Shown piece by piece: positions 36,311-48,814 of a stretch of DNA of 64,000 nucleotides. The stretch lies in NCBI GenBank assembly GCA_011800155.1, contig CM022376.1, forward strand, positions 248,001-312,000, written 5' to 3'. The notes under the pieces are model-generated. The model had not been told where the DNA came from and searched no databases. It saw only the letters and a list, made by a program, of their open reading frames with translations. The position numbers and the translations under genes were made by a program. Each line of letters starts with the position of its first letter. Positions within the stretch are counted from its first letter, which is position 1. Source of the DNA: Flammulina velutipes. Lineage: Eukaryota > Basidiomycota > Agaricomycetes > Agaricales > Physalacriaceae.

Positions 36311-38664
36311 TTCTATTCATGCGTGACTTCTTCGCTGATTACAACCCAGGTATCTACATCTCCAGAAACCGTTTTACAAACCACCCCTCAGCAGGGGAAG
36401 TGTTTCTTACTGGAGGCGTTTTATACCGGGGAATGGAGGCTTTGGATTCGCTGCACCATTGAACGCAGCGCAGAACGTGGAGCTTGGTATGCGATGTAGC
36501 TAGCGGGCGTCCTTCAGTCATTTCCTCACTGCGTAGTGCTCTATCTATTTCTACTTACCAGAGCCTTAACTTACGATTCGGCTAAAGACACGATGAATGA
36601 AGGTACAAATCTTTCTGAATACTCTGTCCGGTGCGTTATGAAAGTAGAGGACTAAGAAAGGTTTTCCGCGGTACAGTAACACTTCCGGAATAGAGATAAG
36701 TATAAGCCAGGTAAACCTTGAATCCACTCCCACCCATCCTTTTCAGATTACCATCCTGCCCACGGGAGCTGGAACATCGTCTCTTGCCCATGCCCTTCTC
36801 GAGCGGGACCAGAGATTGGACATTTCACCACCACGCATGGGCCCATTATCAACAGGAACGCCCTAGAAGCGCGCGAGCTCCTGGAACAAGTTGTTGGCCG
36901 AAATGATATCCACGAGAGCTGCAGATATGTTCGACGGCTAGGGCAGAGGAAGGGGTGTCGCAATCGCGAGTGGTGGTAGTCACGACACTGGCACCATCGA
37001 GGGGAGCATGATGTAGAGGACGAGGACGACTAACGCCGAGCGACAATGTCTTCAGGTCTGTTTGTTCCCATGGCCCAGGGATCCTCCCACTCCTCTCTGG
37101 AATACCGAATGGACGATAAAGGTGAATTCAGAGAGTCGAGTGGCGTTCAGGATGACTAGATGTCTCCAGACGCGGATGAAGGGAGGCTCCGGGCGCCCAA
37201 AATTGGGGTGGCGTGAAGGCCCAGTAACGAACGGTGCTAGGAATCATGCTGTGACGAAGACGACGAACGTCAAGTTGGTTCCCGTGACATCCTTGAGCGT
37301 CGGTTGAAGAGCCAGAGCCATGGCGTGCGTATACTGGCCCCCTTCGTCGGAAAAACACTTCTCGACGAGCTGGTTGGGCTTTCCTGTGGCAGCTGGGGTA
37401 ATGGGGAGGATAGTGTTGTGCGAAGCTTGCAACAGCTGTGTCGTGGTTCTTGCGCGTTGGGCCATCATGACCGCGGAGGCATTGAAGGAATCGATAGCCA
37501 TGGCCGAATCGTGTTATTTCGGCGCAGGCGAATAGTACGTCTATGTTGGACATGAGCACGGGTTGCTGGAGGGACCAAACGACGTACCATAGATCAGTAT
37601 ACCTCCCGCAGTATAGGCTGGCATCGGTTAAGACGCGCAGCGTACGCCGGCAATGTATGTGCTCCAGCCGCTCCATTTTTTCGGGTCGTCCTGGCCCAAT
37701 AGCGATGTCTTTGTTGACGAAGCAATCAGAGGTGTTCTATGCTGGCTGAATTACAGCGGTATCAATGTCGGGATGAAGAACAAACACGACTAGAGAAGGG
37801 TTGGTAAAAGGGCAGAGGCTCAAAAGATGGCGCACCTTTGTATCAAAAGACAGTGCTGCTAGGTGGGTATTGGTCGTAGGTTGTCGCGTAGCCATTCCCA
37901 CATAGCGCTAACACGATAAATAAGACAAAGTCCAGCTTTACCAAGCTTGTCGTCGTGGAAAACCAGGAGATGTGCAGAATTTCTGGATTTGATGGTGGTG
38001 GAAGAAAATGAGGGGCTTCGGCAAATTCCGGAAGCTCCTCTAACGTTGAAGGCAGACTGAAGAGAGTCCTGAGAGAGTCCAAGTCGAATGTTGGATTACA
38101 ATACCACAGTGTTGCTATTAGTATACGCGAAGGGAATGTGTATAATTATTGGGAAGGAACTTCAATGAGGATACAATCCAATCGGCAAGTGCCGACACAA
38201 CTCTCTTCTGCGCCACAACGTGTACTAAAGTCTAAGCCCTGTATTTCATTTACCTGTTCACCCTATCGCAGCCCACCACTCACAAGCGTGGTAGATCAAA
38301 GAAAACAACACATGCACCGCCACCCTGGAAGACTCATCGTGCGCTCGAACGCATCCGCAGTTTCAGCAGGACGTTCGTCCCGACGCTCCGCTCAAATTCG
38401 AGCTGTCTAACTGGCCATCTATTTTAAACATAAAATCGATCGACAATCAATGCGCCAAGACCATACTTTACCGCGCCTCCTCGAGAACCGCAGTTGCGAC
38501 CGGGTTCAATCTGTGTCTTTATCGTGATCTCGTGACGGTTCAGCCTAGCGCTTAATGGTTCTCCTCTGAAAATACAGAACTTCTTCGCTGCGCAGGAAGT
38601 ATAAGATGTGATCTTGCTCGTCTTTGGTTCCTTACAACTCTTTCACCCACACCCCCCACTCACA
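36311..38664 (-). other. Possible decayed membrane-protein gene (36.9-38.1 kb, minus)
   Basis: Minus-strand open segments with protein-like composition follow one another: about 38148-37846 (LVKLDFVLFIVLALCGNGYA, a membrane-like helix, no ATG), 37501-37244 (MAIDSFNASAVMMAQR... to NLTFVVFVTA) and a hydrophobic VVLVLYIMLPSMVPVS near 37040-36980. I could not join them into one phase-consistent gene, so they may be remnants. The rest of the interval shows nothing. Confidence 0.25.
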
Positions 38665-40102
38665 ATGGTCTTCACTGGATCCTTCCTCTCTGTCGCTTTG
38701 GTAGCCGCTTCTTTGGTATCAGCTCACTCGCATGTCGAACCTGGATCAGTCGAGCATCTCAGACGCGAGATCTTTCAGCTGAAGGCTCGCCGTTCTCTCG
38801 CCAACTGCCAGGAGACACTCGCCAAGCGAGATGGTGTCTACGAGCGTGCCCAAGCTCGTCGCGAAGCGTACGCTATCAAAGCCAGGAAGGAAAAGTCCCT
38901 CCGTAAGTCTTCTCTCTCATCATGTAAACAATATCTAAACCACTTCGTCTTTACTAGGTTCCAACGTTCCTTTCAAGCGTGATCTGGATAGCGTCCTCGC
39001 CACGGACCATCACTCGGATTTGACGGGCGTTACGAATGATACCGACGCAGCGACTCTCTTCACCGGGAATACTTCATGTGTCCTGGCCTCCGAAACGACG
39101 CAAGGTCCCTACTGTAAGCATTCCTTTTGATAACTGCATTTTTCCTTATCCTTACAATCAACTTAGACGTCGATGGCGAATATGTGCGTTGGGATATCCG
39201 GGAGGACGATGATGGTGTGGACATGTATGTCGACATCCAGCTCATCGACGTCAGCACCTGCGAACCCGTCCCAGACATCTTCGTCGATTTCTGGCATGGT
39301 ACGTTTTCCATTGGGCTTTCAGAGCTGCATCAAATTCTCATCATATCTCATAGCCAACTCTACCGGTGTTTATTCAGGTATCGTCGCCAGTGGTAATGGT
39401 GACAGCAGCGACACCTCCAACATCGTGAGTTTTTCCAACCTTGTGTGTTATGAATGACTTCTCATATTCCATCAGAACGCCACCCAACTACGCGGAATTC
39501 AACCCACCAACGAAGACGGTGTGGCGCAGTGGCTCTCCATCTTCCCTGGTCACTACACCGGTCGCGCCACTCACATCCACATCGTCGCCTACCAAAACGG
39601 AACAACCTTCGACAACGGCACATACGTTGCCGACACCGTCAGCCACGTCGGTCAAGTCTTCTTCGACCAAGACTTGATCACCGCTGTAGAAGCCACCGCC
39701 CCATACAGCACCAACACCCAAGAGCTCACCACCAACGCCGAAGACACCATAATGAGCGGTGAGGCAGCCGATATGGACCCGGTGCTCGAGTATGTTTATC
39801 TCGGGGACGATGTTTCGGATGGTTTGATGTTGTGGGGAGCGGTGGGGATTGATACGTCGGCGAGCTATACGATCAGTCCTGCGGCTACTTTGACTGAGGA
39901 GGGTGGTGTTGCGAATGCTAATGCTATGGGTGGAATGGGCGGATCCGGAGGTCCTCCGGATGGCAGTGGAATGCCTAGCGGTGCTGGTAGTGGTACAGCA
40001 TCCAGTGGAGCGGCTTCTTCTACGGCTAGCTCTGCTGAAGCTGCCTCATCGAGCAGTTCATCGGCCAAGAGGGTATTGCCGCTCTTTGGCTTCTTATTCT
40101 AG
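38665..40102 (+). CDS. Secreted intradiol ring-cleavage dioxygenase-like protein
   Basis: Extracellular relative of protocatechuate 3,4-dioxygenase, which opens catechol rings with a non-haem Fe(III). Five exons: 38665-38902, 38958-39113, 39167-39298, 39354-39424, 39476-40102; 407 residues. Signal peptide at 1-20 (MVFTGSFLSVALVAASLVSA). The iron-site pattern is present: GPYYVDGEYVR (Tyr131/132, formed across a splice) and PGHYTGRATHIHIVAY (Tyr226, His232, His234). The C-terminus is rich in Gly, Ser and Ala and ends in a short hydrophobic VLPLFGFLF, compatible with a GPI signal. In wood- and litter-rotting fungi such proteins are linked to breakdown of lignin-derived aromatics. Confidence 0.92.
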
Positions 40103-40339
40103 TTCAAGTTTGCTGCGATAATCATTATCTATTCACATATATTGGGGGAGCTTTTTACTGCATCCTCCAAGTTAACACATCTGGTTCGATTCTAAACAAC
40201 GAGAAGGCGGATATAAAAAGGAGACGTTGGAAACCGTCCCGTAACACCCAAAATGGTAATGAACGCTTCGGTACTTATACTCGGTCCCGAACGAGCGCCA
40301 CAATGTCCAATGAAACGCAGTCGAATTGATTAAGTAAGA

Positions 40340-40990
40340 ATAAATATTCTATGCGTGCATTTGGTCGGCCTACAGCCTCAAGCCCGGGGCCCACGACAAG
40401 GGAGCACGACTTTCCCCGGGAACTACCTAACTATCTACGTCCGAACAAAAAGTCAAAAGTGTGATAAGAATTGACATCTCAGAAGATCTCAAAGAATCAA
40501 AAAGAGGCCATTGACGGCAGGCGGAAAGCTGGAGGTTCTCAATTGGGTAGACTCAGGCGTCGAGGTGACGCTCTCGTATCCGGGAACGCGCGAGAGGGTA
40601 CGAGTCGCATCTCATGGAAAGATTATGGGAGGCGCGTAGTGATGCTCTCAAGTGGATCCCTAGGTGAACGCCTTCGTCAAGTGAGTGAATGCGTTGAAGT
40701 CGTTTGCGCCGGAATTTCCTCAATGGTTCGCTCACGCCGAAGTTATCAGCGTCCTCCAAATCAACGCAGGATCGAAGTAGGCTCAAGGGAAACGATCCAA
40801 CCAGATCGCAAGAGAGTCCGGACCACGATGGAGAGATAAGGGCTACCGTCAGCCACGAAGAGAAGGACGTAAATGAAAAGGAAGAATGAATGTTTAACGC
40901 GCGCTTAGTAGCCAAACGGCCTTAAGCCCGGAACCCACGACAAGGGGGCGCGAGGACATCATGGTTGCCCTTTTCCGGGGACGTACCTTG
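40340..40990 (+). repeat. Diverged direct repeat pair (40340-40440 / 40890-40990)
   Basis: Both copies share an AAGCCCGG...CCCACGACAAGGG core followed by a CCGGG-rich stretch and an AAGTGT segment, with alignable A/T-rich flanks before the core. Origin unknown. Confidence 0.5.
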
Positions 40991-41307
40991 TTCAGAGTTT
41001 CAGCCTTACAAAGTGTAGACCGGCTACACTTTGTTTATCCCTTTTTCCATTATGTCCTCATGCACGTTGGCAATTCTAGCGGGACGAGTCAGCTTCCAAG
41101 AAGTGTGCGAGAAAAGAGAGATCGAAGGTACCTTGGACATTGTCTTTCCGATCCATAATTAGAGGGTTATGGATCAATCCCCGCTTGCTTATTGTCCAGA
41201 TCGCAGACTTTTTTGTGGCAAGTCGACAGACACGAGCTCCCACCAGCCCTTTTGGGGTTTCCGGTGGCGAAACCTTCAACGTCCCGCGTCAAAGCATTTT
41301 AGCTACA

Positions 41308-41900
41308 AGGCATGTCACAGTCACCAATACCGAACACCGCCAAGCCTGCCACTGATGTTGTCCACCTTCTGGTGAACAACGGGGAGAGAATGGAGTGAAC
41401 GATAGTCGACGGGACCCAATTGATCCCGCCGACACGCTCTCGAGATGCGTATGGGGGTGGGTGGCCGAGGAGTTGGAACAACGAGGGCTTCGCGTCGACT
41501 GCCATTCCTGTGCGGGTTTCCTTTGGGCGTTTCCTTTTCTGACGAAACATGAGCGACAAGCCAGCCGAGAAAAGTGAGAGTACGTACCTCCGTTTTTGCG
41601 TTCGTCTCTCTTCGGTCCTTTCTAACGAAAACAAAGTATCAGAATGTGGCGCAAATAAAATGAACGCATCGCACACCTTTTCGGGGGGTGCTTATTCAGG
41701 GTGAGCCACAGTGACCAGTGACAAACACCGCCAGCCTCAACCCCTACGCCATCCACCTTCGACTGAGTGGAATAATGTGCGATGCACGTATGTGGCACGT
41801 CCTTAGGCTGGATAGGCAAAGCGGGGGAGGTCCTAGGGCGAACGCCAGTCGATAGGATACCGTTGATCCTACCAACACGCCTTCGATGCCAAAGGCACTT
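41308..41900 (+). repeat. Diverged direct repeat pair (about 41308-41460 / 41700-41900)
   Basis: Shared blocks include CACAGTcACCA...AACACCGCCA, ATCCACCTTC-like, and AGTCGAtaGGAnnCCnTTGATCC followed by ACACGC. The second copy carries extra sequence between the blocks. Confidence 0.45.
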
Positions 41901-44900
41901 CGAATCTTGATGGGCGCCTGGGTGCAGCTTCGAGGGTCGGAGCGTTCGCGGCGTCGACGCATATGGAACTGCTGTTGAGGCTGTTGAGGTCCTATAAAGT
42001 CAATGTGGGGGACATTCGTCTGCGGGAAGATATGAGATGAGATGTGAGAGGGAAGACTAAAGAGCCACTTACCGGCTGTCGTCGACGCCTCGAAAAAATG
42101 AGGCGTCGACCCGTCCAGCGACGAATGTCCATGCCACGACCTATGCGTCAGTCTGGGAGGGTGCGTCCATTCGTGATGGATGGCAAGTTGTCGAGTCGGA
42201 GAGGTGGAGATGATAGAGGAGCTGAGGAAAGAAGCAGGCGTCAATGAACAGTTTATATAGCCTCAAATTGTGGCGTTTACCCACGGGTCTATTCGGGGAT
42301 AAGGCTCATTGTCTGTTTTTTTTTTCGGCACGGCAACATTGCCTTTGCCTGTACGGACAATGGCGCACAGGGTAGACGTCCGGTGTCCACATCGATTGTC
42401 CGCTTATTGTCCCCGCTCCTGTCCAATGGTTGTGTGGCGCAATATTTTGTGACGATGGGAAATGCCTGGGATCGTGCACGATGCTGTGAAAGTGTAAGAT
42501 AACCAAAAGTTAGAATGGGAGCATTGAGAGCTTTGGCGTACTTCATCGCAGAAGTGGGTTTGCCTATTACTGAGTTCGTGAGCACAGATACGCATCGTCC
42601 CCCCTGCCAATGGCCGCATGAACCGAAAACCAGGCCTTCCATTTCGACAGCGCTTATCGAAGACACGCGGACGCAACACAATCGATTTCCTCTAAAAAGG
42701 AAATATGGACCCACAACCTTCGGTAAGAGCTGTTCAGCAGACTGCTGATCATCAGAAGAGAAGCGCATAGCCCTAAGTATGCACCGCAAGTTGTGCTGTC
42801 TGAAGGAATGCCGTCGAGTGTTACACTCACTCTTGCTGTGCTCAACAGCTACTTTCACCGGGGGGCATCCATCTTCTGGGGGCGGTGCCGTGGCGTACGG
42901 GAACTTGGCCAGGGGCCTTGTTCTGTGCCCCCGATCTTCTGTGAGATTGTGAAGGTTGACATGGGATGCCACGCCCTTTGATCCTGCAGTGGCGAACACG
43001 GCGATTCAGCAACGGGCGTTAATAAAATCCCATTTGGTTACGTAGACAAGCTCCACGAACGGTGCGCAAGCAACAAAAATTGAATCCAGCGCGTTGGATC
43101 CAGGATGACAGCGAGATTGGTGGCGAGAGTTTAGCGCGACGGCCTCGACAGCGCACAATTTAGCGACGTGGGAGACTAGGGGTGATACACAGATAGGGAT
43201 GTTCTGCGCCATGATGCTGGCATCCAGAAATCAGATCTTCAATACTACTGTTCATTGGTGTGGGGGCGAACAACCACGAGGATCTAACCATGCCCGGTTA
43301 GTACAGATGAAGAGGAGACACTATCGACGAACCTTGGACTCTCCTGAGTGTACGGAACACAGAACTGTACACGTAGAGTAATTTTCGCAGGGATATAACC
43401 GCTCCCGCCGCGCCTTGGAAATGTCCCGGTGATTCGCATATTCCTGCAGAAAGATTCGGCTCCCAGTCATGGGGATCTTGTCGCAGTAACCCGAGTCTGC
43501 ACCAGTAGAGTTCAAAGAGGAGGATTCGTTTGTTTTGGTATAGCGAAAGCAGTTAATGCTAGTCCCGATATTGCCATTCATGGATCCCCGGAGAGCTTGT
43601 TGACCTATCCCGAGAGGTACCGAGTGGATGGAAGGAACAAAGTTACAAAACAGGATGGCTAGTCTTTAATTTATGAAAGTACATTGACGGTAAGTCGCGT
43701 CCGACGTCGATTTACACCAGGTGAAGATGTCTAGCTCGTTGCTGTGTTCTAATGCAGTTGTTAGCATTCAGCCGGGTGATGGTTCAAGTTGGGAACAGGG
43801 AAAGTTCCCACGTCCGACTCGATCATGTGTTCGAACGTTCAGATAGTCTCCCGCAGGCAGACCTAAATACTACTCGCTGACGCCCCCTAACGTATGAATT
43901 AGGACGTTCAGAGACAAAGTTGAATGTACAGTAATCCCAGCTGCATCAGCTACATTCACAAATGTGCACGTACATAGCTTACTACGAGAAATTAGATATA
44001 GTTTATCGAGAAAGAAAGGTTGTAACTTATGTACTGTATAAAACGTATCAAACGACAAGAAAAGGGGGAAAAGATTCAAGGAAATGTAGCAAAGTATCGA
44101 CATTCGTTTGAAGGCGCAACACTACTGTCGCGGAGTCGTCTCATCGAAAAGAACTACCGCAGCATACCTAGCCATCTCCGCGCAACTAGGCAGGACCAAA
44201 AACTCCCTTCCTTCATCGAAATCGGCAAACCAAACACCATCGTATCCCACAACGGCGCCGCAGCCGAAGCAGTGTCAACCGTAGCATTGAAAGCCTGTCT
44301 TCACATCTGGCTCCTTCCCCACAACAGGAAAGTTCAGCAGGTAGCTCCCCGCGTTATAAATTTCCAGCAAGTGCACCCTTTGGAGCCGATGAATAGAGGG
44401 AGGAACTGCCCCGAGGCTGATATCCGCCAGTCCTTGTTTCCCGTCATCAACACCCATTCGCCAAACATCCGTGTTGTGGGCAAAGGAGATGTCTCGAATT
44501 CCTTGCATATTTGACAGAGGGGAACGGAGAAGGTGTTTATAGCGAGGACATTAGCGATGGCGGCCATGAGAGTATTCAGAGGGATTTGAGGAGATACACG
44601 CCGAGAGTTGTTGAGCATGGCGCCTTCTGTAAAATGGACGCTTGTGTCGAGGGTGGATTGACGCGACCAGTTGAGCGCAGGTGGCTACTCTGGGATAGGC
44701 GACCGAGAGGTCTATCGCCACCTGCGAAAGGCCGATGTCTTTCCTGCTGATGAGGATATGCTACGGCGATGCGCTCGTAGTTTCCCAGCAAGGAGGGCCA
44801 AGGCAAATAAGGCTCCGTCGACATGCTCGCTGCCGGCCATTGCAAAAGCGAGGGTTTTGGAAAGGCGGTCGTCGTCCAGAAGATCGAACTGGAGGATGCT

Positions 44901-45230
44901 TGATAAGTACAATGGTCAGGGATAAATGTCAATTCATACCTCAATATTGTTGAAGAAGCAAGAAGACGTCGTCGTATTGTCGGAGAAGCAATCGTCTATC
45001 TCGTCCAAAATGGACAAATACGCGGTAGATATAGTGCGGCTTCGTCGTCGGTGTTTTGATGAAAGGGACAAGCGAGAGCCGCTCGTCGGGGATAAGCGCA
45101 GAAGAAACTAGATAATGGGAAGCTTGGGAAGATGTTGAGGGAGCAGTGAACGCGAAAACATGGATGAGGCTTACTGGGGATACTCTCTCTGAGATTTACG
45201 ACACAGTGCGAAGGGTCGAAGGGATTCGTG

Positions 45231-45910
45231 TCGCGCGCTCTGGCAACAGAGGAACCGATTTACGACTTGTGTAGCTAGTCAAGCAGTCGGGAGGTATCCG
45301 CGACGAACATGGTGCAGTTTCTTCGATGAGGTCGAGGCGAGGAGCTACGAGGTCAAGAAGGACTCGAAGATGATGTAGGCCCGTTTGAATATCTGGTTAA
45401 GTTGCTCGTTTAATTTAAGCAACGAACAGAGCGATATGCACGCACCTATAATTCCAACAACTTTTCTCTGTCGACGACTATGACAACGACGGGCCTGCCG
45501 TTAGTGCAGGACGAAGAGTTCCGTTAATTACAGGGCATATTCAGGTCTACCATCCGACAGAGTCCAGAGAGGTATCGCGAACGCTGAGTGCATCGTTGTC
45601 GCCGTTGTTGAAGAGGTCATGGTGGTCGGAAGCAAAGAGCAATCAACCTTGGTCTCCTACTGCCACTATCACTGCTGTTCGTCAATTCTACGCGCAATTA
45701 TTCCTGTTCTTTCTCGTGTCTTCCGGATTGCGACAAAGTTCTGGCCAAAGAGATGGATAATTGCAAATCCATGCTACCGCGAGGATCAACCTGTATCTTT
45801 TTCTGTCCAAGAACAGCGCTTTCAAATGAACTACTGATAGACTGTGGACTTGTTACCATGCTAGCCTCAAGCTTGGAGAGCGAATATCTATTGCAGTGGG
45901 GCGCCTTCAC
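45231..45910 (+). repeat. Repeated upstream module, copy before member B
   Basis: Two blocks (45231-45325 and 45617-45910) align with 52062-52170 and 52285-52560 before member D. Relatives of the second block lie at 58600-58783 (minus) and 63298-63530. Marks include GGTCGGAAGCA, then TCAATTCTACGCGCAATTAT and TTTCTCGTGTCTTCCGGAT. Function unknown; possibly a duplicated regulatory or dead exon segment. Confidence 0.65.
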
Positions 45911-46185
45911 CCTACTAGTACCATTATTGTCGTTACGCGCACAGTGACGCGATGCTTGGCTGGGCTCAGCTGTACTGTCGGGCGCGATCTGTTCACAGTC
46001 CATACAACACCATTGGATCAAATTTATAGGCCGCAGTTCTCTCGAAGACGGATCCATCCTTGAGCGGCCTTGAGTAGACGGAACAGACGAGCTACTCAAG
46101 TCTCTGGCGCGCCTCCATCCCATGAAAGCAATGTAAACATGCATTGCAATCAACAAGTCGGTATCAAGCCAACCTTCGCAGATCA

Positions 46186-46314
46186 AATTACCTCTAGGTC
46201 TATACCTATCCTTGTGTCGTGAACCCACCTGCAAGTCGGCATTGGAAATTTAGCTTGGCGACAATCCGACTATATAAGTGGGATTAACTTCCGGTTTTCT
46301 CTATATACACCAAC
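46186..46314 (+). promoter_or_regulatory. Conserved promoter block of member B
   Basis: Shared with C, D and E: a CTATACCTAT motif (about 46199-46209), then GCAAGTCGGC at 46231-46240, GGAAATT, GCGACAATCCGA and a TATATAAG box at 46271-46278, about 37-44 bp before the ATG. A further block (AATGTAAAC...GCATTGCA) precedes it near 46130-46150. Confidence 0.65.
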
Positions 46315-47658
46315 ATGAATCTCGTCTTCTTATCTATCCTACTAATTCAAGTGGCGACAAATGCACTGTGTGTCCTTTCATTACTCGCTGCTTCTCTCCG
46401 TCCCTAATTCTTTTCACAGACCCGCCATTTCGCTCTCCATTTCCACCCGGGGAGACCTCGAAGCACGAAAGATAGTCCTTGACGGCAAAGAATATACGGC
46501 TACGCCACTCCCAAAAGATTACCAAGGCCCTGGTCAAACCTTTAAACTTGAAGGTGGCTTTCAAGTTGGCAGTAAGCTGGTCCCCGCCATCCTGAAACGA
46601 GTATTGGAGAAAGAGGGAGGCGACGATGAGAACTCGAGAACAGTGCAAGAGATTAAATTCCTAAAAAAGGTACGTCGTTCGCAGAGATGCTAGTATACAA
46701 TGATACTAACAATATGAAGCCTTCGGTTGGCCTGCATCTCTTCTCTCAGTGGAGCGCGACAGGGACGGACGAGAAGCCCTACCAGGCTGATATCGTTATC
46801 AAGGATCTCAGAGAACAAGATCCACCACTCAAGCCTTTCCACGAGTGGTACCAAGAAGATAAGCGTATCCACGGACCAGTAGGCCTACGTATCCTGTACC
46901 AAAATCTTCAAGAACGACTCATATGGTACGCTGAACGTAAGAATCTGTTGTACGTCGCCGATTCTTCCTCGCTGTGCCCTGCCTTCTAATGTTGAAAAGT
47001 GTCGGCGATGTCAACATGAAAAATGTATTAGTTGAGAAGAAATACGTTACAGATAACATTACTGAACTGGATCCGGAAGCCAAGGGTTTCCCAATAATGC
47101 CCACCTTCTGGGAACCAGCGGATGCCGATGTCTATGGGATCGATGACATCTCGTACGAGAATGATCAGGCGGGGCTAATGAAGGCGTACAAAGACTTCCT
47201 GAGCTCAGTCTTGGAACAGCGCTTCAGTGTAGAAGTACTCGCGGAGAATTTAAAACCTGACGGCGAACTGAGGAGGTATGTCGAAACCAAGCCTCAAATG
47301 ACATCTAACACTTTCGTTGTAGTGTCGATATACGTCGCGAAAAGTTCCGAGGGAAGACTTACGACCTGCTACAAATCAAAATTGAAAGCCCTTCTACCAC
47401 TCTTTACAAGATAGTTGGTGGGTTTGAATTCGAGAATAGGAATGGAGAGATGACGAATGTTCCCGCTCTCATGACCATTCGTACCCCGGAAAGAGGTGAA
47501 GACGAAGACCGGGGTCGTCCGACTCAGGTGAGCGGCTTCCACCACAAAGAATACTGAAGTTCTAATTGGTTCAATCGTAGGGCGGACGCCACTTGGGTGC
47601 AGAAGAGAGGAAGGGTCTATTTCTGAATGTCTACACCGATGGTCGGTCTCGTCAATGA
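46315..47658 (+). CDS. Secreted pseudokinase-like protein, member B
   Basis: Six exons: 46315-46367, 46420-46669, 46720-46949, 47000-47275, 47323-47527, 47581-47658; 363 residues. Signal peptide 1-18; intron 1 falls at its end. A beta-rich N-lobe-like part follows, with DGKEYTATPL, KLEGGF and VPAILKR (Lys77), then EIKFLKK (Glu95). The middle part has DIVIKDLRE and FHEWYQEDK. The catalytic-loop-like VGDVNMKNVLV keeps Asp181 and Asn186, but the IDW site reads PTFWEP (212-217), so the metal-binding Asp is lost. A C-terminal module (about 271-325; FRGKTYDLLQI, VGGFEF, VPALM) echoes the N-lobe. I recognise no named family. Kinase relationship inferred through member A. Confidence 0.78.
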
Positions 47659-48814
47659 CTCGGATGAGCGGTGTTCGTTTGGCCGTATACTTTTATTTGT
47701 GGTTCTACAATATATCCTCAATAATTTCAATTTCGCAGATCGCACTTGTAAGGCGTTACACGTGCATTCCATCGGCCTCACACTTGCTTCACACTCATGC
47801 GTCTACCCAGAGCTGCACATTCAATGATAAGAATAGGTTAATGCACTGCCAAAACAATACATCAGAAGCTGGTCGTTGACGAGAAAATGCTGATGAACGT
47901 TCCTAGCGCTCTGTCCCCAAGTGGCGGTCGTGGGTGATTCAGACAGAAGGCTCGTCGTCTCATGTTGCTTGCAACTGGCACATACTACAATGTATACTGT
48001 ATACAATACAGCGAGTCGGATTTCGAAGGATAAGAGGAAACGGCTTCGAATCTGACCCTAACCCTAGTGAACGTTACTCTTTGGACTTGGACCATGACCA
48101 TCTCTGATATCTTTTAGCGATTCAGGCTTCAACTACCTGGGGAACGATTACATATCTGAGCCCTACATTTCTGTATTCAACGCTGGCGATGGAGACAAGC
48201 TGAGATACACAAACGGGAAGTGAATGTTCGCGGCAGTGCTAAACTACAATACTCTGTGCTACTTACAGTGCTACAAAGCTATTCTTAGGCGCGACGGATG
48301 CGATGTCTTGGATAGCGAACCAAAGATCCTCACGGGAAGGCTTCTCGATGTGAACTGGCTGGACTCGCTAATTGTAGTGAGTACCTAGCATTTGAATGGC
48401 TTCCTAAAACCATGCTAACGTCGTCTCTCAGCTTTCTATGTCTTTCTGCGTACCCGCTATCCTTTTCAATGAACTATCCATTGCCTTCACCCACTCGAAC
48501 TGCCCAATTTCTGTGCAGGCTAAGTAATCAAATTACCACAGCCTCTGGCGCGTTCTGGCGTGAGAGTCCGCTGCGCGCATGCAGTAATTGTTATCCAGTG
48601 TATTTCATTCGCGCAAACCATTGCCTTCGATTCTGAGGCATGGATTCCATCGATGATAGCCGTTGAGATTTGACTCATGCGGGTGTCCTATTTACAGACG
48701 AGGTACATAGGACGTGAAATCTGGCTCAAGTCGCCCAGCCTGCAGAAGTCGACGTCTGTCTGCAAGGGGGGCACCTCTACGTAAGCGAGCATTGCACTCA
48801 GTAATGCAGTGGCA
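47659..48814 (+). other. Spacer with an exon-like remnant at 48117-48378
   Basis: After an AG at about 48117 a coding-like stretch reads SGFNYLGNDYISEPYISVF...YTNGK, meets TGA at about 48223 and resumes in the same frame as NYNTLCYLQCYKAILRRDG...LLDVNWLDSLIV. One stop inside otherwise sensible protein sequence suggests a dead exon of an unidentified gene. The remainder shows nothing. Confidence 0.35.

Larger units (their letters stand above)
40103..46185. other. Gene-poor, repeat-bearing region
   Basis: About 6 kb without a gene I can support. It holds two pairs of diverged direct repeats (listed separately) and part of the repeated module upstream of member B. Minus-strand fragments at about 44275-45110 look exon-like (for example DDDRLSKTLAFAMAGSEHVDG and DIGLSQVAIDLSVAYPRV), but they do not join in phase and include stops; they may be a dead gene. 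No transposon ends were found. Confidence 0.45.

Noticed and set aside
37128..37676. 182-codon minus frame as a protein
   Set aside because: Its His/Arg-rich sequence looks like a shadow; the overlapping frame 37244-37501 is more protein-like, yet neither is supported.
41744..42244. 166-codon minus frame as a gene
   Set aside because: It opens without ATG, spans a plausible intron whose removal leads to a stop, and covers the direct repeat.
44029..45110. Multi-exon minus-strand gene before member B
   Set aside because: Candidate exons read sensibly in pieces, but every join I tried hits a stop or lacks a start.
48049..48066. CCCTAACCCTA as a telomere remnant
   Set aside because: Only two units are present in otherwise ordinary sequence.
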